Positions 1-11,589 of a DNA stretch of 64,000 nt are shown here, piece after piece; the stretch's first letter is position 1; the number at the start of each line of letters is the position of its first letter. Source of the stretch: Bacteroidota bacterium. Its GTDB lineage: Bacteria; Bacteroidota; Bacteroidia; AKYH767-A; OLB10. The stretch covers positions 28,405 to 92,404 of the forward strand of contig JADJOA010000012.1 in assembly GCA_016714005.1 (NCBI GenBank), read 5' to 3'. The translations under genes and the position numbers were made by a program. Below the pieces are notes generated by a model. That model searched no databases. It was not told the DNA's origin and worked only from the letters and a program-made list of their open reading frames with translations.

Positions 1-2
1 CT

Positions 3-745
3 TTTCTTGAAAACGTTAGAGAAGAAGCCAATTACCAGGTGCGCAGATTAAATAAGTATGCTTGCATTGTTTTATGGTGTGGTAATAACGAAAGTAATGA
101 AGGTTGGCACCGTTGGGGGTGGCAAACAGATTACGATTCACTAAAAGAATTGAAGTTTGGAGTGGTTATAAAAAGTTGTTTTTAGATATTTTACCGAAAG
201 CGGTTGGAGATAATTCAAATGTTTTCTACTGGGAGTCATCACCAAAATTTGGAAGGGGTGATGCAAGACATACTCAAGAAGGCGATGCGCACAATTGGTT
301 TGTATGGCATGATGGAGAACCCTTTGACAATTATGTTCAAAAAGTTCCAAGGTTTATGAGTGAGTATGGATTTCAAAGCCTGCCTGCAATCGAGACCATT
401 AAAACATATTGTGACGAAAAAGATTTCAGTAAAGCATCTGGTTCAATAAAGGCTCATCAAAAGCATGCAAGAGGATTTGCAGTAATTGATGCTTATATGC
501 AAAGAGAGTACGGGAAAATTCCTCAGGATTTTGCTGAGTACGTAAAACTAAGTCACCAAATGCAGGCAACCGGAGTTATGAAGGGATTAACTGCACATTT
601 AAAGTCTCAACCGAGATGTATGGGTAGTTTAATCTGGCAGTTGAATGATTGTTATCCCGGAGCGAGCTGGAGTATGATTGACTACTATGGAAGGAAAAAA
701 ATATTATATGATGAAGTAAAAAAACTGCTTACCGATTTTAAGTAA
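3..745 (+). CDS. Beta-mannosidase, glycoside hydrolase family 2, C-terminal part
   Basis: This is the C-terminal part of a GH2 beta-mannosidase, which removes terminal beta-linked mannose, for example from the N-glycan core. The window cuts off its N-terminus. Two catalytic motifs are visible. The acid/base motif WCGNNE has its Glu codon at 90-92, and the nucleophile motif SEYGFQS has its Glu codon at 362-364. The late motif IWQLNDCYPGASWS is also typical of the family. The two motifs lie in different frames, so there is one frameshift at about 145-165; read across it, the protein is continuous. The glycosylasparaginase gene starts 36 bases downstream on the same strand, which suggests co-transcription. 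The family call is firm. The exact substrate is inferred. Confidence 0.88.
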
Positions 746-781
746 TTAGTTTTTCTTATACTTGCTTCGTTACTTTTAAGT

Positions 782-1777
782 ATGCTAACCCGAAAGGATT
801 TTTTAAAACGTACATCATTTACCGCATTAGGAAGTTTGTTTCTTCCTGTCATTGCATGTAATAATAATTCTAAAGAAAAAAAAGTTGTTCCTCTTGCGAA
901 AGGAAGTGCAAGTCCTCTTGTGATTGCAACATGGAAAAATTTAAAAGCAACTGAGGCTGCCATGCATGTTATAAAGAATAATGGCAGCGCATTGGATGCT
1001 GTTGAAGCGGGAGCAAAGGTTCCCGAGGCTGATCCCGAAGATATGAGTGTAGGTTATGGAGGAAGACCTGACAGGGACGGCTTTGTTACACTTGATGCCT
1101 GCATAATGGACGAAAATGGGAATACGGGCAGCGTTACTTTTTTACAGCATATAATCCACCCAATTTCAGTTGCACGATTGGTAATGGAAAAAACACCTCA
1201 CGTTATGCTAAGTGGTGATGGTGCCTTACAATTTGCTTTAGGAAATGGTTTTAACACAGAAAATTTACTTACTGATAAAGCAAAAGCAGAGTGGGAGGAG
1301 TGGGTCAAAGAAAATAAATATACTCCTGTTGTAAATGAACATAACCACGATACTATTGGTATTTTGGCTATAGATAACAAGCAGAATATTTCAGGTGCAT
1401 GCAGTACTAGTGGCTGGGCGTATAAGATGCATGGCAGAGTTGGGGATTCGCCCATACCTGGTGCCGGAATGTATGTGGATAATGAAGTGGGAGGAGCCTG
1501 CGCCACAGGTACCGGAGAATTGGTAGTAAAAATTTGCGGTTCTTTTTTAGTTGTAGAACTTATGCGGAAAGGCGCTACTCCACAGGAGGCAGTTGAAGAA
1601 GCTGTTCATAGAATCGTTAAAAAAAATCATATTAAAGATGAGCAGGTAGGTTTTCTTGCCGTTAATAAAAATGGGGAGCATGGAGCATATGCATTAAGGG
1701 AAAATTTTTCTTACACCTACTACACCGATAAGGGCAATAGTGTTTTTGATGCTTCCTTTGAGTTGAAGAAAGTTTAG
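782..1777 (+). CDS. N4-(beta-N-acetylglucosaminyl)-L-asparaginase (glycosylasparaginase)
   Basis: This Ntn-hydrolase cleaves the bond between GlcNAc and asparagine, the last step in dismantling N-linked glycans. The 331-residue length is usual for the family. The autoprocessing site HDT-IG is present, with the Thr that becomes the new N-terminal nucleophile at about residue 191. A family-typical GYGGRPDRDG segment lies near residue 90 and GSVTFLQHI near 115. The N-terminus TRKDFLKR followed by a hydrophobic stretch and VIAC looks like a Tat-like lipoprotein signal, although it carries RK instead of RR. An outer-facing lipoprotein is therefore likely. Its position just behind a beta-mannosidase fits a shared job in glycoprotein glycan use. 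Confidence 0.9.
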   Translation: MLTRKDFLKRTSFTALGSLFLPVIACNNNSKEKKVVPLAKGSASPLVIATWKNLKATEAAMHVIKNNGSALDAVEAGAKVPEADPEDMSVGYGGRPDRDGFVTLDACIMDENGNTGSVTFLQHIIHPISVARLVMEKTPHVMLSGDGALQFALGNGFNTENLLTDKAKAEWEEWVKENKYTPVVNEHNHDTIGILAIDNKQNISGACSTSGWAYKMHGRVGDSPIPGAGMYVDNEVGGACATGTGELVVKICGSFLVVELMRKGATPQEAVEEAVHRIVKKNHIKDEQVGFLAVNKNGEHGAYALRENFSYTYYTDKGNSVFDASFELKKV

Positions 1778-1853
1778 ACGTAACTGCTGTTAAAAAAATC
1801 TGATTTCTTCTTTATTGCTGTTTTTCTTTTCAATTATTTTTCGGGAAAAGAAA

Positions 1854-3968
1854 ATGTGTGAAAAAAAAATAGCTTTAGCAAACCTGCCGGTAACACTACT
1901 AAAAAACATATTCAGGAAGTAACAAAGAAAAGTAACCTTTATTTAATTCTCCCTGTAGTTTTAGCGTGCTTTGCTTTTCTGCTCTATACCAACACGCTCT
2001 CTCATGATTACACGGTTGATGATGCAACAGTGCTTGCCAACAATAAACAAACAATAAAAGGCGTAAAAGCAATACCAGAAATCTTCTCTTCTTCTTATCG
2101 TAAAGGTTTTTGGGACAGGAAAGAAAGCCTTTATCGACCACTTTCAGTAGCCATGTTTGCCATCGAGTGGCAAATTTCTCCCAATAATCCGCATCTTGGT
2201 CATTGGATAAATGTTATTTTATATGCTTTAAGTGCTGCTGTGCTTTTTATTTTTTTAGGTGCTTTATTCAAAGATTATAAAATGTTTCTTGCCTTTTTGT
2301 AACACTGCTTTTTATTTCACACCCCATTCACACAGAGGTGGTGGCAAATATTAAGGGCAGAGATGAAATGCTAAGTTTCCTTTTTTCAATTCTCGCTTTA
2401 TACTTTTTGGTTATTGATTATGGAAGAAAAAAAATTTCAGCTTTTATTCTATCATCATTTTTTTTCCTGATGGCGCTTCTATCAAAGGAAAGTGCATTAA
2501 CAATAGTGGCTGTTGCACCGCTCACCCTTTTTGTTTTTAAAAATGCAAACATAAAATCCGCAGTTCTTTCATCTTCACCTTTTTTCTTTTCAGCATTGCT
2601 TTATATTATCATCAGGGCCATGGTACTTGGTGGCGTAACCAATTTTACTGAAATACTTCCCATTAATAATTCATTAGTTACTTCACCCGATTTTATTACA
2701 CAGAAGGCCACCGCAATTCTTATTCTGGGCAAATACCTTCTCTTGTTAATCTTTCCTCATCCTTTAAGTTTTGATTATTCATTTAACCAAATTACTAATC
2801 GCGGTTTAGCTGATATAGGGGTACTGATCTCGGTGTTGTTTTTTTCTTATGCACTTTTTTATGCACTAAAAAATATAGGTAAGAGAAGCGCACTTGCGTT
2901 TGGTATTTTATTTTTTCTTTTAACCATATCTCTTACTTCAAATATTTTTTTCTTAATAGAATCTGTAATGGCAGAAAGGTTTTTGTATTTACCATCGTTA
3001 GGATTTTGCATAGTTCTGGTTTTTCTATTGACAAGAGTTGTCAGATTCACTAAAGAAAAAATTGGTGCTATTTCATTTAAAGATGTGTTTAATCAAAATA
3101 AATCACTTGCTGTAATTATTCTTGGCGTTTGTGTATTGTTTTCATTTAAAACAGTTACCCGCAACAACTATTGGAAAAATAATTTAACGCTTCTTGAACA
3201 GGACGTAAAAACTTCCCCCGAAAGTGCACGTATTCGCTATGCTTATGGCAGCGCCATTTTAATTGAACAAGCGTTAAAGGAAAAGGATGAATCAAAAAAA
3301 CAAATTTTATTAAATAAGAGTATAGTGCAGTTGGAGAAAGGCGTTTCTATACTTAATACTTATTCCGATGCCTATTACCATTTGGGTTTGGCATACAAGG
3401 AAAAAAATGATTTTGCCAATGCAGTTAAAAATTTTGAAGCTGCCATGCGTAGCAAAAACTTTACTGGAGCCGATTTTTTTATTGCTGCCGGTGTTGCATA
3501 CGGAAAAAATAAACAGTATGATAAGAGTATTGAAACTTTACGTAAAGCGGCTGAGTTTGATGCTGACAATGCGGAGATATATAACAACATGGGAGTTTAT
3601 TTTGATGAATGGCGTAAAGGCGATTCTGCCATTTCAGTTTTACAAAAAGCTATTCAGTTAGATTCTCTTTCTGTAAGCGCTTACTACAATATGGGTAATA
3701 CTTATGCCCATATGGGTAATTATAATCAGGCTATAGTGTTTTATAAGAAAAGCCTCGGCCTCGATGCTGGAAATATTGATGCTATAAATAACATTGGAAA
3801 CTCTTTGCTGCGCAAAAAGATTTTAGAAATGCTCTTACTTATTTTTTAAAGGCTTTAGAGAAAGACAGCAGCAATTCTAAAGCCATAAACAACGTGGGCA
3901 TTACTTACATGATGCTTGGCGATCAGGTAAACGGTAATTATTATTTACAAAAATTGCAAAGTCGTTAA
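1854..3968 (+). CDS. TMTC-like polytopic membrane protein with C-terminal TPR repeats
   Basis: Joined over three frameshifts, this is a protein of about 704 residues. The first half carries many hydrophobic segments and the second half at least five tetratricopeptide repeats. The first extracytoplasmic loop has an acidic motif, SHDYTVDDATV, and a later loop has HPIHTEVVANIKGRDEML. Both resemble eukaryotic TMTC proteins, a GT-C family of O-mannosyltransferases. The shifts lie in a run of nine A at 1861-1869, at about 2270-2285, and at about 3810-3820. After the last one the frame continues to a stop at 3966-3968 with another TPR (SKAINNVGITYMMLGD). The start at 1854 depends on the poly-A shift and is uncertain. 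A GT-C glycosyltransferase role is an inference; a TPR membrane protein is certain. Confidence 0.72.
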
Positions 3969-4025
3969 AAAATTAAGCCCACTCAATGAGCAGGGCTTTG
4001 GGCATATACATCATGAATAACAATG

Positions 4026-7000
4026 TTATTCACTAACGTCAGTTGAAGTCTGGTTACCCGGAACAGTTTTTATTAATTCCCACTGTTGGGTATCCCAATT
4101 GAATTTTTCTATTTCATACTTATCCACACCGCTATCCCACTTGTCATATTCTGTCAACCATAATGTTGAGTGAGTGTACATCCAACGCGATTGTAATAAA
4201 ATGGATGAGCTGTTGGTGCTTGCTAAACCTGCTAAGTTGCAATCATTAATAACCTCTACTTTATAGAAGTAATTCTGCTCCATTATATCTACATCATAGT
4301 CTTCATAACTATAAGTATTTGAAGGCAAGGTTGCTATCAATACGTAATTCGCTGAAAGAGTATCCTTACTGCGAAGTATATTATAGCCGTTAACTCTATG
4401 CGGAGCGAGTTGCGGTTCTGCCCATTCCGTTAAAACAAAGTTGTTTTGTATAACAGTAGAATGGGACATGATTGCCTGTTGGTTTGCTAATTCGTTTTCA
4501 GGTATTGCTATTGATGTATCACTTAATGACAGATATGGATTGCCGCACAAATCTGTAGCAGTAATTTTATAAGAATACTCTATCGGACAATCTAAAGTTG
4601 TATCGGTAAACTCAGTAATAATTCCCGGAACTGTTCCAATCAAAACAGAACTTCCGTTGTTAACTTCCACGCGGTTTATCTCATACGTGTTAACAGCGCA
4701 ACCAATGTATGGTGTCCATTCTACTTTAATATTAGTACCAGATGTTCTTGCGGTTACATTAACTGTTGTGTGGGCAATCAGAGATGTTAATGGAATCGCG
4801 TAAGCGCATCTGTCTAATGTCTGAACTTTATATGTATAAGTATTTTGCAATGTATTCAAGCCGCTATCGGTATATTTAGAATCAGGATTAAAAGTTCCGC
4901 TCACCGGATTGTTATCAGTATAAATATTGATGTAATTTCCGCTCGCAGCATCTAGTCTCCAAACCTTATAAGCACCTAAGTCTAAAGCAGCGCTGTTTGC
5001 CCATGTAATTTCTGTTTGTGTGTTGTTTAATACACTTACGCTTAATATTGGGTCAGCCGCTGGAGGTAATGTATCATATACCTGTAGGTAATTAATTTGT
5101 GTTAAGGAATCAGCGCAGCCATTGTCATTTGTAACTGTAAGGCTAACCGAATAAAACCCCGGACCTAATAATGCAATACCTGGATTAGCCGCAGTTGATG
5201 TATCGGTGGCGCCAATTAACCAGTTGTAGGTTGGGTTTGATAAATTGCTTGAAGTATTTTGAAAATTAAATGTACTGCCTGAACATTGTGCTGCTTGAGC
5301 AACAGAAAAATTGGCTGTTGGCGATTGTTTTACATTTATTGATGGTGAAATAATCAGCGTATCAATGCAACCAAAACTATTTGAAGCAATTAATGTTACC
5401 TGATAGTTACCTCCGATTGTGTAATTGTAAACAGGGCTTGGATCTGTTGATGTTTGCCCATTACCAAAATTCCACAAATAACTATCTGCTGCTATAGAGT
5501 TGTTATTAAATATCACTTGATAAGGCGAACAACCTGATGTGTCAGTTGTATTTGCAATAGCGGTTGGAGATAAATGAACGTCTACCATTGAGTTTGCCGT
5601 ATCTGAACATCCGTTAGCATTACTTACAATTAAAGAAATGTTGGAAAGAGCAGAATCTGTGTAGGTAACGTTCGGGTTAAAAGAATTTGATGTTTGTCCA
5701 TTACCAAAATTCCAATTGTAGGTTGGAGATATGGTATCAGTTGTTTGATTGCTTGTTGTAATCAACAACGGAGTGCATCCTGCATTTACATTAGTGCTAA
5801 ACTGAGCATTTGGTGTTTGTAAAACGGTTATTGGTTGAAGAAATACAATCGTATCGCTACAGCCAAACTGGTTTGTAGCAATTAATGTCGGATAATAAAT
5901 TCCTCCCGAAAGATATATGTGAGCGGGAGAAGCCGCATTGGAAGAATTATTGTCACCAAAGTTCCAGTTAAACTGAGTTGCGTAAATGGAGTTATTATTA
6001 AGTGATACTGAAAAAGGCGAACATCCAAGCGTATCGGTAGTTGAAGCGATGGCTGTAGGTGTTAAATATATTGTTGCAGTTTGAGCTGCTGTATCAGCAC
6101 AGCCATTAAAGTTCATAGCAATTAGCTCAATATTAAATACGCCTGAATCAGGGTAAGCAGCAGTTGGATTTACTGATGTAGAAGTTGTTCCATTACCAAA
6201 GTTCCAGTTATAAGAAACGTTTATTGTGTCCGTTGATTGATTGCTTAATTGAATATTAAAAGGAGTGCAGCCTGTTACTGAGCTTGCCGAAAATTGTGCT
6301 GATGGTGTTTGCAGCACTGTAATCGGGTTTGTAAAATAAAACGTATCACTGCATCCAAACTGATTTGTTGCTACAAGGTAAACATTATAAACTCCTCCGG
6401 AAATGTAAGTATGTGTAGGGTTAGCATTTGTTGAAGTTTGCCCATCGCCAAAGTGCCATAAGTAATTGGTAGCATAAACAGAAGTATTATTGAATGTTGC
6501 AATGTAAGGCGAGCAACCTAAAGTATCTGTTGTTGATGCAATGGCAGTAGGGGTGAGGTGTACGGTTATTTGTTGTAAAGCAGTATCACTACACAAACCT
6601 TCATTGGTAACAACTAAAGTTACAGTATAAATTCCTGAATCAGGGTACACTGTTGTTGGGGATAAAATATTTGAAGAAACTCCGTTTCCAAATGTCCAAT
6701 TATAAATTGAAACTGTGGTATCGGTACTCGTATTCAGCATAGTTGAATTTAGAGCGTTGCAGCCCACCGATATAGAAGGAGTAAATTGTGCGTTGGGTGT
6801 TTGCACTACATGTATTGGCCCTATAATCTCAGATGTGTCCGAACAGCCATTAGTATTAAATGCAACCAAATAAGGATAAAAAATACCTGCGTTTTGATAA
6901 GTGTGAGTTGGATTAGCCAAAGTGGATGAATCTCCATCTCCAAAATGCCATACATAAGCAACTTCGTAAGTAGCAGTTTCGGTAAAATTTACTGTAAACG

Positions 7001-10000
7001 GATTGCAGCCTAAGGTGTCAGAAACAGTTCCAGCTGCAACGGCATTTGGGTGTACATCAATTAAAGTCGGAAATGTATAATAGGATTGACATCCCAAAGA
7101 ATCATAAGCAATTAAAGATACAATGTAACTTCCTGTATCGGCATATAAATGACAGGGGTTTTGTACCGTATCGGTATATCCGTCTCCAAAGTTCCATTGC
7201 CAGCTTGTTGCATTAAGCGAACTATCAACAAAACAGGTATAATTTCCTAAGCAATTTAAAGTTGATGCTAATGTGAAGTATGAGTATGTACCGGGAATAT
7301 AAATATAGTCGGTTTTTACAGTAGTGTCAGAACAAGTGCCATTATAGGCAATAAGAGTTACTGTATAATATCCGGGTATGTTGTAGACATGTGAAGGAGC
7401 AATATTGTTTGAGTTGCTTCCATCACCAAAATCCCAATAATATGTTACACCATTTATTGAAGTGTTATTAAACTGAACAAGAACAGGTGCGCAACCTGCC
7501 TGTGTAGCAGATGTAAAGTTGGCATGGGGAGAGCTGACATTTATAAAGGCCGGCATTACAATAGTATCCTTACATCCGCTTGCAAAAGTTGTAACCAAGG
7601 TTACCGTATATGAACTATCCTGTGTATAAGTATGTGTTGGGTTTTGTAAAGTAGATGTAGTGCCATCACCAAAAAACCATTCCCAGGCTACTGCGCTGCT
7701 ATCGCTTGAATCTGAAAAGGCAACAGTGTAAGGTCTGCAGCCACCTGTATTGTTAGTTGCAAAATGCGCCTCAAGGAAAAATATGTTTGGCTTGCTCTTG
7801 TTACCTACACAACCATTGCTGTCAGTCACATTCAAAGTAATATTTCCTGATGGGGGTTGAGTATAGGTAACCACCGGATTTTGAACATTGCTTGTTTGTC
7901 CGTTTCCAAAATTCCAGTTCCAAACAGTTGCACCAGCGTTTATAGTTAAGTCCGTAAACTGCACTGTCATAGGAAAGCAGTTAGAGGATTGAGTAAATGA
8001 GAAGTTCGGAAATGATTGATGGATAGTAATTGCACCCGGAAATGTTTGTGTTGCAACACAAGATTGCCCGTAAACAGTTAATGTAACGTTGTAAACGCCC
8101 ACATTATGGAAGTAATGCGTGGGGCTGAATGATGTAGAGGTATCACTTGATGAAAAAACATCGTTAAAATCCCAGAGATAAGATACTCCGCCTGTTGAAG
8201 TATTTGTAAATGTAGCGTAAAGAGAGTTGCATTTTTCAGTAACCCCGTTAACAACAAATGAGGGGATTACGAATTCTGTAGTTATAGTATCTGTATAAAC
8301 GTAGTTACATCCCGTTGTAGTTGTTGCATTTAATGTTACAACAAATGTTCCTCCTTGCCCGTAGCAGTGAGTAGGTGCAGCCGAGTTTGTCGTTGGTGTG
8401 CCATCTCCAAAATTCCAGGTATAACTGCTGAATTGCGAAACTCCTGTTATGCCAAACTGTAATGTATCGCTGGCGCAAGCTAAATGAGATGAAACAGTTA
8501 TTGGATTTGGTATTCCTAATGTAATAGATGTGCTAATACTGGTCATGCAACCAAAAATGGTCTCTATCAAAAGTGTTACCGTAAACTCCGGGGCTGCTGA
8601 TAAACATGCGTGGAAATTGATTGGTATCAATTGGGCTTCCGTCACCAAAATCCCATTGCCAGTGAATTACATCCTGAGTGGTATCGCTAAAATGAACAGT
8701 AAACGGTGAGCACGGTGTAGCTACTACATATGTTATAGGTGATATTATAAGAGGCAGTACATTTACAATTGCAGCCGGTGAAAAAGTTTGGGAGCAGCCG
8801 CTTCCGCTGTTACCTAGCATATTGCTGGTTAAGTTTACTATATAGACTCCTGAAGAGTCAAAAGTATAATTTGGGTTTTTTATGTTACTTGTATCATCTG
8901 TAAGCCATGAAACACCAAAATCCCAATGCCATGATGAGCTTCCTGTTAACGGGTCGGTAAAAGAAACAGTAAAAGGCTGCCAACCTTCTATTGTATCTGG
9001 AACCGTATAGGTTACGTTTGATGGATATACATTTATGTAGTTGATTTTAGTCATTGTATCCTTACAACCATTCGTAGTGGTAACAATTAAAGAAACAGTA
9101 TATCCTCCGGTAGTGGAGTAATTGTGCGATGGATTTACAGCAGTGCTTGTATTAGCACCTCCCGATGCGGGGTCACCAAAATTCCATTGATAACTTACAA
9201 TTCCGGTTGTAACGGTTGGAAGAAAGCTTGTTTGTAATGTAGCACAACCTGTGGTTGGGGCTCCGGTAAAATTTATGGTGGCGCCATTGATTGTTACAAT
9301 GTTGGTTTTAATAATAGTTGATTCACATCCGTTAGCAGAGTATGCGTGTAATGTAACTGTATATATTCCGGGTGTTGTGTAAGCGTTTGTAGGGTTTGTT
9401 AAAGTAGATGTGTTTCCATCACCAAATTCCCATAAATATCCTCCGGCGCTCCTGATGATGTGTTAGTGAACTGAACTGTGGATGGAGCACAGTAATTAGA
9501 ACTCGAAACAGAAAAATTTGCAGTTGGTAAATTATCAACTGTAATTAATTGCGGTACTGTTATGCTTCCGTTGCAACCTGCAGTTGTAACTGATAATGTT
9601 ATGTTATAAGTGCCGGAACTGTTATATGTGTGCGATGGCGATTGCGTGGTTGCTGTATTTGAAGCACCAGATGCAGGATCTCCAAAATTCCACGAGTAAC
9701 TTGTTGCAGTAGGCACTGTGCACGTAAATGTTGTTGACAAGGGTGCACATCCTGTAGAATCGCTCACCGTAAATCATGGAACTAATGTGTTACCTATGGT
9801 AATATAATTAGGCAACACAATCGTATCTGAACATCCGTATTGGTTAGTTACAATTAAAGACACAGTATAACTGCCTGGAGAATTATAAACATGTGTAGGA
9901 GTTGCAGATGCAGATGTATTGTTGGCACCTGAGGAAGGTTGTCCGAAATTCCACTGATAAGTACTTATGCCCGATGATGGGCATGAGAAAGAGAACACCT

Positions 10001-10649
10001 GTGCCGGATTACATGTAGAAGTTTGGTTAACATTTATTGCAGCCACAGGTTTAGGACTAACTGTTATATAGCTTGGCTTAGTGATTACATGATTACATCC
10101 ATAAGCCGTGTATGCAATTAATTTAACTGTATATAATCCTGGATTGTTGTATATGTGTGTGGGATTTATCTGTGTTGAGGCTGTACCATCACCAAAATCC
10201 CACACATAACTTGATGCGTTAGTTGAAAGATTGGTAAAACTTACTGTTAAGCCATTTGCACAACCGGTTAATGGAGAAGCCGAAAAATTGGCTGTTGGAA
10301 ATGCAACCGTTTGTATATAGTTGGAAATGGTAAGTGTATCGGACTTATTTGAGGCGCTGTTATAAGCAATAAGTCGTACCGTAAAATTTCCGGGAGTAAG
10401 GTAAACAGTCGTAGGATTGGGTAAAACAGAGGTATTTCCGTTACCAAAATCCCAAAAATAATTAGTAGCTAAAATGGAGCTATTTGTAAAATGAACCGTA
10501 AGAGGTGCACATCCTTGCGTGGAATCAGCACTGAAAGAAGCTATCGGTATTTGTGCTTTTGCTACTGTTGTTATAAATAGCAAACCAATTACAAATAGTT
10601 GTTTGCTTAGCCCCTTGTAAAAAGTGAAGTGAGAGGTAGAGTTACCCAT
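4026..10649 (-). CDS. Giant secreted PKD-repeat protein
   Basis: Read across frameshifts near 9775, 9400-9440 and 8580, this gives one protein of about 2,200 residues. A signal peptide (start at 10649, cleavage after TTVAKA) is followed by about 22 PKD domains. Most show the core W(N/D/H)FG(D/N)G and a pair of Cys (GC.P at the start, GCSD at the end). Variant cores such as NFGDPASG and WLIGATD occur. The last 400 residues are fibronectin-III-like beta domains. Such proteins act as surface adhesins or structural secreted proteins. Unlike its relatives it stops inside the FN3-like region (last residues TSTDVSE), with no T9SS sorting domain visible. Its stop lies 57 bases from the stop of the convergent TPR gene. 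Repeats 85-90 residues long make misassembly possible. Confidence 0.85.
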
Positions 10650-10692
10650 GTGTTAGTGTTATGATGTATAAAATGCCCGTTGTTATTCATCA

Positions 10693-11277
10693 CTATTGTT
10701 TCTTGTTCTTGTCAGTTGATTGACCTGATGCATAATTCTGCTTGGGATCAAAACTTGAACTCTGGTTAATTATAGAGTTAACCGAACTATAATATTGTGC
10801 ACCGTCTTTCGCAATTTTCTTTACACGGTAAAAAGAATATCCTGTCGGTGGCTCATTATCCAACCACGAATAAAAAAGTTCAACATTTGTTCCAATTCCT
10901 TCTTTTAATCCAACTGCATCATATTTTTTTCCATCTCCTGATCGTTCTATAATATAAATGCAATCTGCAGTCTCATTTTTTGCCGTCCAGTTCAAAAACA
11001 CCTTGCCCGAATTATAAGTAGTAGTATAGTTGTAAATGTTACTTCCATTTTGCGCAACATTTGCTGTCATCATTGGCTTACTGCCATCTAACTGACCCAT
11101 AGCATTTTTAACTGTTATCAGCATCAGGAAAAAAATTATTGCCTGAACGAAAAACAAAAACTTAATTGCCGACCCTTTAATGCCATCGCGGTTATAATAT
11201 CTGCGTGGTTTTGAATAAAGAGCAATTCTGTTTTCTTTTACCATTTTGTAAAAATCCATTTGTTCTGCTGTGTTCAT
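10693..11277 (-). CDS. Small single-pass membrane protein with FN3-like domain
   Basis: I do not recognise a named family for this 194-residue protein. It has a basic N-terminal segment of about 40 residues, one hydrophobic helix at roughly 41-60, and then a beta-rich domain resembling the FN3-like tail found in many Bacteroidota secreted proteins (VFLNWTAKNE, YIIERSGDGKKYD, YSFYRVKK). The C-terminus is polar and Lys-rich. It lies 43 bases upstream of the giant PKD gene on the same strand and probably shares its transcript. It could be a signal-anchored accessory factor for that protein, but no motif shows this. Confidence 0.65.
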   Translation of the reverse strand: MNTAEQMDFYKMVKENRIALYSKPRRYYNRDGIKGSAIKFLFFVQAIIFFLMLITVKNAMGQLDGSKPMMTANVAQNGSNIYNYTTTYNSGKVFLNWTAKNETADCIYIIERSGDGKKYDAVGLKEGIGTNVELFYSWLDNEPPTGYSFYRVKKIAKDGAQYYSSVNSIINQSSSFDPKQNYASGQSTDKNKKQ

Positions 11278-11589
11278 TTTTATTGTGGTTTAAAATTTTG
11301 TTACAAGTTATGTGGGTGTTTTACTTAGTATTTTTTAAAATGTTTCGTTTGATTACAATATTTTTTATTAAAAGATAATTAATGTATTTGCATTTTGTTT
11401 CTGCTCGCCCATTTTGTTAACCTTAAACTTTAATTACATAATAGAGGTATAGCACAATTGCATTTTTCCTTACAGCATTCTTACATATACTGTCATTAAA
11501 TTTTTTTAAAAAAAGTAAAACCTTACAGAAATGCTGCCGTATTAAGGGAGTATTTATATCACAAGAACCATCATATTAAAATATTTTCT
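11278..11589 (+). other. Divergent intergenic region
   Basis: This 312-base AT-rich stretch separates the minus-strand 10693-11277 gene from the plus-strand 11590 gene. It must hold promoters for both. I found no convincing TTG/TAnnTTTG pair, no RNA gene and no sizeable hairpin in it. Confidence 0.5.

Noticed and set aside
3975..3998. Short hairpin AAGCCC/GGGCTT between the convergent TPR and PKD genes
   Set aside because: Only 6 base pairs with a 12-base loop and no T-run; too weak for a terminator call.
4026..10649. CRISPR-like regular repetition
   Set aside because: The periodicity of about 255-270 bases is that of PKD domains at protein level; DNA units are degenerate and in frame.
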